From an uncultured bacterium (lineage in GTDB: Bacteria > Bacteroidota > Bacteroidia > Bacteroidales > Paludibacteraceae), in NCBI GenBank assembly GCA_947074225.1, contig CAMTOX010000021.1:1-11526 (forward strand): a stretch of 11,526 nt of DNA. Direction: 5' to 3'. The first letter of the stretch is position 1. The number at the start of each line of letters is the position of its first letter. This document shows positions 8,030 through 11,526 of this stretch, one piece after another. The notes beneath the pieces are model-generated. The model did no database searches, was not told the DNA's origin, and saw only the letters and a list, made by a program, of their open reading frames with translations. The translations under genes were made by a program, and so were the position numbers.

Positions 8030-8797
8030 TTAACGGTTGTTAGATCCTAATTTTATACGTGTACACACCTTCTTGGTGTATAGAGGAAAATCGCCTTGCA
8101 TAATCCAGCCATAGTATCCACTATCTTTTTGGAATACATCGGCCACACGTTGACCTTTATATTTGCCAAAGTTAAATACCTCCTCATCTTTATCGTTATA
8201 TACTATCCGACCAGCGAAGTCGGCATTACGATTATAGTTGGTAAATTTAGAGAGCATCTCCATATCGTTCTCCAGCTCCGGATAACGATCTAATTGTGCC
8301 TTCAATACCTCATAGGTGGCTTGGGTGTCGGCCAATGCCGAATGGGCATCTATCAAGTCCGAGTCGCAGTAGAACTTATAGGCAGCAGAGAGTGTGCGCT
8401 GTTCCATCTTATGGAATATCACCTGTACATCTATAAACTTACGCTTTGTCAAATCAATATCTACATCGGCACGCATTAGCTCTTCGGCCAATAATGGAAT
8501 ATCAAAACGGTTAGAGTTATATCCGGCTAAATCACACCCCTCAATATCGTTGGCTAAGGTTTGTGCTACCTGTTTAAATGTTGGGCAATCTTTAACATCC
8601 TCATCGCTAATACCATGCACTGCTGTGCACTCGGCAGGTATGGGACGCTCTGGGTTTATACGCAACGATTTACTCTCTTCATTACCATTAGGATATATCT
8701 TTAGGTAAGCAATCTCAACAATACGGTCCGTTGCGACATTGGTTCCGGTGGTCTCCAAATCAAAGAAGACGATTGGGTTTTTAAGATTCAGTTTCAT
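8030..8797 (-). CDS. DEDDh 3'-5' exonuclease with ExoX-like C-terminal region
   Basis: Predicted 3'-5' exonuclease of the DnaQ/RNase T fold (DNA polymerase III epsilon-like), 255 residues. All five metal and catalytic positions are present: Asp13 and Glu15 in FFDLETTG, Asp99 in NRFDIPLL, and His152 and Asp157 in AHSALADT, which makes it the DEDDh subtype. The second half carries FNFGKYKGQRVADV followed by YYGWIMQGDFPLYTK (about 208-242), the small motif known from the C-terminus of ExoX-like exonucleases. The protein is therefore more likely a stand-alone repair or processing exonuclease than the replicative proofreading subunit. In vivo substrate cannot be told from sequence. It is the last gene of the leftward cluster, 18 bases after murI, and its transcript ends at the shared palindromic terminator. 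ATG start, immediately followed by the first beta-strand. Confidence 0.9.
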   Translation of the reverse strand: MKLNLKNPIVFFDLETTGTNVATDRIVEIAYLKIYPNGNEESKSLRINPERPIPAECTAVHGISDEDVKDCPTFKQVAQTLANDIEGCDLAGYNSNRFDIPLLAEELMRADVDIDLTKRKFIDVQVIFHKMEQRTLSAAYKFYCDSDLIDAHSALADTQATYEVLKAQLDRYPELENDMEMLSKFTNYNRNADFAGRIVYNDKDEEVFNFGKYKGQRVADVFQKDSGYYGWIMQGDFPLYTKKVCTRIKLGSNNR

Positions 8798-8815
8798 GAG
8801 GAATATAATTGAAAT

Positions 8816-9631
8816 TTATTCTATTGTAATATGGTGTGCTTCGATAGATTGATTCAAGAATAAAGAAGCATTACTATTAAACTTCTCTACCCACTCGGTA
8901 GTATAGAAAGTGATTGTACCTCCTTTAGAACACTGCTCCTCTTGCTCTGGGTGGCGAAGCAAATAGTCGGCAAGACTCTCTGCTACTATCTCACCTTGAG
9001 TAATAATCTTTACCCCTTCAGGAGCATACTCCTTAATCTTTTGAAGCAACAATGGATAGTGTGTACAGCCAAGTATTAAGGTATCTATACGTGCTTCTTT
9101 AGTAAAGAGAGCATCCATATACTCTTTCACAAAGTAGTCGGCACCAGGTTTCAAATGTTCTCTATTCTCTATCAGAGGTACCCACATGGGGCATGCCTGT
9201 CCAACCACATGTAGGTTTGGGAAAAGTTTCGCTATCTCTAAGGGATAGGAATGGGACTGTATAGTCCCATCGGTAGCTAAGATGCCTATATAGCCGCTCT
9301 CAGTGAGTTGACCTACCTGCTCTACCGTTGGACGAATAACGCCCAACACGCGGCGATTAGGGGCTATCTTTGGCAAATCTTTTTGCTGAATGCTACGCAG
9401 AGCTTTTGCCGAAGCGGTATTACAGGCCAAAATGACCAATTGGCAATCCATAGCAAAGAGTTGTTCAACACACTGTAACGTGTAGTGATACACCACTTCG
9501 AAAGAACGGGTACCATAAGGCGAACGGGCATTATCTCCCAAATAAATATAATCATATTCTGGAAGACGGTGACGTATGCGCTCCATTATGGTTAAACCAC
9601 CATAGCCGGAATCAAAAATACCTATCTTCAT
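8816..9631 (-). CDS. murI: Glutamate racemase
   Basis: Cofactor-independent racemase that interconverts L- and D-glutamate in the cytoplasm, supplying D-Glu to MurD for the peptidoglycan stem peptide. The 271 residues are normal for the family. Diagnostic motifs: GIFDSGYGGLT (4-14, with Asp7 and Ser8), YLGDNARSPYG (30-40), the first catalytic cysteine Cys70 in ILACNTASA, and the second, Cys189, in LILGCTHYPLL with His191. Both cysteines needed for two-base catalysis are present. The start is fixed by the MKIGIFDSG strand. It lies 19 bases after the third ompH-like gene and 18 bases before the exonuclease, so it is almost certainly in the same operon. Placement of murI just after bamA and ompH genes is a recurring arrangement in Bacteroidota. 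Confidence 0.97.
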   Translation of the reverse strand: MKIGIFDSGYGGLTIMERIRHRLPEYDYIYLGDNARSPYGTRSFEVVYHYTLQCVEQLFAMDCQLVILACNTASAKALRSIQQKDLPKIAPNRRVLGVIRPTVEQVGQLTESGYIGILATDGTIQSHSYPLEIAKLFPNLHVVGQACPMWVPLIENREHLKPGADYFVKEYMDALFTKEARIDTLILGCTHYPLLLQKIKEYAPEGVKIITQGEIVAESLADYLLRHPEQEEQCSKGGTITFYTTEWVEKFNSNASLFLNQSIEAHHITIE

Positions 9632-9650
9632 AACCTTTTATCTTTAGAGC

Positions 9651-10157
9651 TTAAATACCCAACTCTTGCTCCACACCTTTGGTAAGGTCCACACAATTAG
9701 AGTCGACATAGAGAGGTGTCTCTTTATCGAAGACAATGTTGCAACCCTCTCTTTGTGCAACGGTAGAGATTGCAGCCGAAAGCTGAGCATTTATGGCCGA
9801 CATACCGCGCTCGTACTTCTCGTCAAGAACTTTACGATAGCGTTTGGTATAGAGAGCCAATCGCTCTTCATATTCGGTAATCTCGGCTTGACGGGCCAAC
9901 TTTATAGGTTCGCTCATACCTTTATTATTCTCGATATAAGATTTCACCTTCAAATTGTACTCATTCTGCATAATCTCATACTCCTTCTCAAACAACTCTC
10001 TTTGAGTTTTTATTTGAGCTTTTAATTCAGAAGTTTGAGGCATTTGTTGAAGAATGGCCTCACGGTTTACATAACCTACACGAAGCGAAGTAACCTCTTG
10101 CGCTTGCAAAGTGAATAGGGTAAAAATGGTAAATAGTAAAGTAAAAATGCGTTTCAT
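9651..10157 (-). CDS. Skp/OmpH-family periplasmic chaperone, third copy
   Basis: Member of the Skp/OmpH family, which holds unfolded outer-membrane proteins in the periplasm for delivery to the Bam complex. From the ATG at 10157 it is 168 residues. An in-frame ATG at 10172 would add MSHFF ahead of a standard signal peptide and is less likely. The signal peptide is MKRI plus a Thr/Leu/Phe-rich core ending in LQAQ. The mature part opens with LRVGYVNREAILQQMP, the family beta-strand, then a long charged helical region (about 38-130) that should form the coiled-coil tentacle, and closes with the second small beta-region CNIVFDKETPLYVD. Sequence is clearly different from the two upstream copies, so this is an old duplication. 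It is separated from the second copy by a hairpin and from murI by 19 bases. Gln- and Glu-rich helices agree with the family. Confidence 0.9.
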   Translation of the reverse strand: MKRIFTLLFTIFTLFTLQAQEVTSLRVGYVNREAILQQMPQTSELKAQIKTQRELFEKEYEIMQNEYNLKVKSYIENNKGMSEPIKLARQAEITEYEERLALYTKRYRKVLDEKYERGMSAINAQLSAAISTVAQREGCNIVFDKETPLYVDSNCVDLTKGVEQELGI

Positions 10158-10185
10158 AAAAAAATGACTCATTAGAAATTAGTAA

Positions 10186-10210
10186 AAGAGGCTACCATAG
10201 GCAGCCTCTT
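10186..10210 (-). terminator. Hairpin between second and third ompH-like genes (weak terminator or processing signal)
   Basis: The arms AAGAGGCT (10186-10193) and AGCCTCTT (10203-10210) are perfectly complementary around a nine-base loop in which CC and GG could pair further. On the minus strand the stem ends in four T residues and then A, a short U-tract, so termination would be partial at best. The hairpin begins 19 bases after the stop of the second copy and ends 28 bases before the preferred ATG of the third. Confidence 0.6.
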
Positions 10211-10229
10211 AAATAAATATATAATGGAA

Positions 10230-10739
10230 TTATATTATTCCAAGTTCTTTCTTAACCAAAGCTGTTACATCGGTAGCTTTATCCGATTTGTAGACGATAC
10301 CACCTTGAGCTAAATCAAAAATAAAGTAGAAGTTGTTCTTCTTACCTACTGCATCAATAGCATTCTTAAGCTTGTCTTGTACAGGTTGTAAAAGTTTTTG
10401 TTGTTTTGTTTGCATCTCAGCATACAAGGTTTGCTGTGCATTTTGATAACGACGATACAACTCTTGCAAATCTTCTTCTTGTACTTTACGTATAGCCTCA
10501 CTCAAATTCTCACGCTCCGACTCGTATTTTGCCATTTTTGTTTGAATTTCAGCTTCCATATCTTGCATATACTTTGTATTCTGAGCATTGAAGTCGGCCA
10601 TCTGTTTCTCAATATCATTAATTTCTGGCATCAACATCATCACCTCTTGTGAATTGATATAGCCTAATTTTAAATCTTGTGCATTTGCTAAAAAAGGAAG
10701 AGCAAAAAGCAATACCCCAAGGGCAATTTTCTTAATCAT
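10230..10739 (-). CDS. Skp/OmpH-family periplasmic chaperone, second copy
   Basis: A 169-residue exported Skp/OmpH-like chaperone. The signal peptide (MIKK, hydrophobic 5-18, ANAQ) implies cleavage after residue 20. The mature protein begins DLKLGYINSQEVMMLMPE, the conserved family opening, followed by a long heptad-like, Gln/Glu/Lys-rich helix pair (about 40-125, with QKLLQPVQDKLKNAI near its end) and the closing strand NNFYFIFDLAQGGIVY. This layout is the closest of the three to the textbook OmpH form. It has a well-formed promoter of its own overlapping the end of the first copy, so it can be expressed independently of bamA. Whether it binds the same clients as its neighbours is not deducible. 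Confidence 0.93.
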   Translation of the reverse strand: MIKKIALGVLLFALPFLANAQDLKLGYINSQEVMMLMPEINDIEKQMADFNAQNTKYMQDMEAEIQTKMAKYESERENLSEAIRKVQEEDLQELYRRYQNAQQTLYAEMQTKQQKLLQPVQDKLKNAIDAVGKKNNFYFIFDLAQGGIVYKSDKATDVTALVKKELGII

Positions 10740-10787
10740 AGTTCTATTGTTTGAATTATTTAAATTATTATGTTAAAATTCGAAGGG

Positions 10788-10817
10788 CAAATATACGTAA
10801 TTATTTCGAATAACCAA
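10788..10817 (-). promoter_or_regulatory. Internal promoter for the second ompH-like gene
   Basis: On the minus strand TATATTTG (10795-10788) is an exact TAnnTTTG -7 element, and TTG (10817-10815) lies exactly 19 bases upstream, the spacing known for Bacteroidota sigma-ABfr promoters. The -33 element lies inside the last codons of the first copy. It predicts a start of transcription near 10782 and a leader of about 40 bases. Confidence 0.72.
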
Positions 10818-11316
10818 GTTTATTCAGCAGTTCATCACTAACATCGAGCTTTGGCGAAGCATATATTAAACTCATATCGCTGGACTTGTCAATAATCATC
10901 TGATACCCTTTCTCATTGCACAACTCTTGAACGGCATTGTATATCTCATCCTGAATGGGCTTCATTAAGCTTTCGCGTTTTTTATACAACTCACCATCAG
11001 GACCAAAATATTTACGCTTCAATTCGTTTGCTGCTTGTTCTTTAGCAATAATCTCTTCCTCACGTTTAGTCTTCATATCGTCCGATAGGAATACTAACTC
11101 TGTTTGGTAGTTCTTATACATAGTTTGTACTTCGGTAAGCATTGCCTCTACTTCGCGTTGCCATTTCAGTGAAAGTTGTTCTAATTGATCATTGGCACTC
11201 TCGAACGATGGAATAGCTTTCATAATATATTCCATATCTATCAAAGCAAACTTTTGAGCTTGCATACCAAAGGTTGCTGCTATAGCTAATAATGCTGTAA
11301 AAACAATTCTTTTCAT
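10801..11316 (-). CDS. Skp/OmpH-family periplasmic chaperone, first copy
   Basis: A 171-residue exported protein of the Skp/OmpH family. The signal peptide (MKRI, hydrophobic 5-17, MQAQ) implies cleavage near residue 20. It opens with KFALIDMEYIMKAIPSFE, the family strand and helix, continues into a charged helical region (about 38-135, including an unusually Glu-rich KTKREEEIIAKEQAANELKR) and closes with the strand YQMIIDKSSDMSLIYASP. It contains KYFGPDGELYKKRESLMKPI, where PDG breaks the helix at the likely tip, as is common in this subgroup. It follows bamA by 57 bases without a recognisable promoter or terminator, so cotranscription with bamA is likely. Its mature sequence is distinct from copies two and three. 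Confidence 0.93.
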   Translation of the reverse strand: MKRIVFTALLAIAATFGMQAQKFALIDMEYIMKAIPSFESANDQLEQLSLKWQREVEAMLTEVQTMYKNYQTELVFLSDDMKTKREEEIIAKEQAANELKRKYFGPDGELYKKRESLMKPIQDEIYNAVQELCNEKGYQMIIDKSSDMSLIYASPKLDVSDELLNKLGYSK

Positions 11317-11373
11317 AATCGTATCAATTTAGGTTGGTTATATAATATTTTTACATTCCAAGGAGAAAACCCT

Positions 11374-11526
11374 TTAGAACTCTTGTCCAAGTACGAAAGC
11401 AAATTGGCTGCCACCTTTTGCACGAGCACCATTATTAGCATGGTCGAAACCATAACCCCAGTCAACACCCAACAAACCAAACATAGGTAAGAATACACGC
11501 ACACCCACACCGGCAGAACGTTTCAA
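11374..11526 (-). CDS. bamA: Outer-membrane assembly factor BamA, C-terminal 50 residues (partial)
   Basis: The frame is open from the right window edge to TAA at 11376-11374. The 50 visible residues are the last strands of an Omp85-type barrel: VRVFLPMFGLLGVDWGYGFD is the strand-turn pattern characteristic of Bacteroidota BamA near its C-terminus, and the protein ends in the strand QFAFVLGQEF with a terminal Phe, the signal by which barrel proteins are recognised for insertion. BamA is the essential barrel of the Bam complex in the outer membrane. POTRA domains and most of the barrel are outside the window. Immediate downstream linkage to ompH-like chaperones supports BamA over other Omp85 relatives such as TamA. 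Confidence 0.9.
   Translation of the reverse strand: MKRSAGVGVRVFLPMFGLLGVDWGYGFDHANNGARAKGGSQFAFVLGQEF

Noticed and set aside
10158..10172. Upstream ATG (10172) as start of the third ompH-like gene
   Set aside because: It would place MSHFF before a normal signal peptide that begins with MKRI at 10157, as in the first copy. The shorter start is more plausible, though not proven.

Overview
The window looks like core chromosome of a Bacteroidota bacterium, most likely of the order Bacteroidales. The evidence is a moderately AT-rich composition, start codons without recognisable Shine-Dalgarno sequences, promoter-like TAnnTTTG (-7) elements, signal peptides ending in a run such as QAQ or NAQ, and a phylum-typical gene set (bamA, tandem ompH/skp, murI, DUF4831, GIN/DUF2807). 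I see no transposase, phage, CRISPR, tRNA or rRNA.

Layout, left to right. (1) 1-1445, minus strand: the first 481 residues of a large secreted protein that runs off the left edge. It is the only gene here whose product I do not recognise. (2) 1446-1849: an AT-rich spacer with a strong hairpin terminator for uvrA and a possible promoter for the secreted protein. (3) 1850-5811, minus strand: a DUF4831 secreted protein followed by uvrA, which begins with TTG and carries all expected ATPase and zinc motifs. (4) 5812-6373: a divergent spacer of about 550 bases with a good -7 element in front of the right-hand gene and an imperfect inverted repeat. (5) 6374-7950, plus strand: an MTA/SAH nucleosidase and a secreted GIN-domain protein. 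(6) 7965-8000: a perfect 18-base-arm bidirectional terminator between convergent transcription units. (7) 8030-11526, minus strand: an envelope-biogenesis cluster transcribed as bamA (only its C-terminal 50 residues are here), three successive Skp/OmpH-like periplasmic chaperones, murI, and a DEDDh exonuclease with an ExoX-like C-terminal region.

The right-hand cluster makes functional sense. BamA inserts outer-membrane beta-barrels, Skp-family proteins hold unfolded barrels in the periplasm, and MurI supplies D-glutamate for peptidoglycan. The exonuclease seems to be carried along by operon position. A promoter inside the 3' end of the first ompH and a hairpin between the second and third suggest that the three chaperones need not be expressed in equal amounts. 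The nucleosidase recycles the by-products MTA and SAH, and I see no functional link to the GIN protein beyond adjacency.

I did not find a convincing new biological system. The items most worth a second look are the unrecognised secreted protein at the left edge, the triple ompH array with its internal regulatory signals, and the inverted repeat in the divergent spacer.
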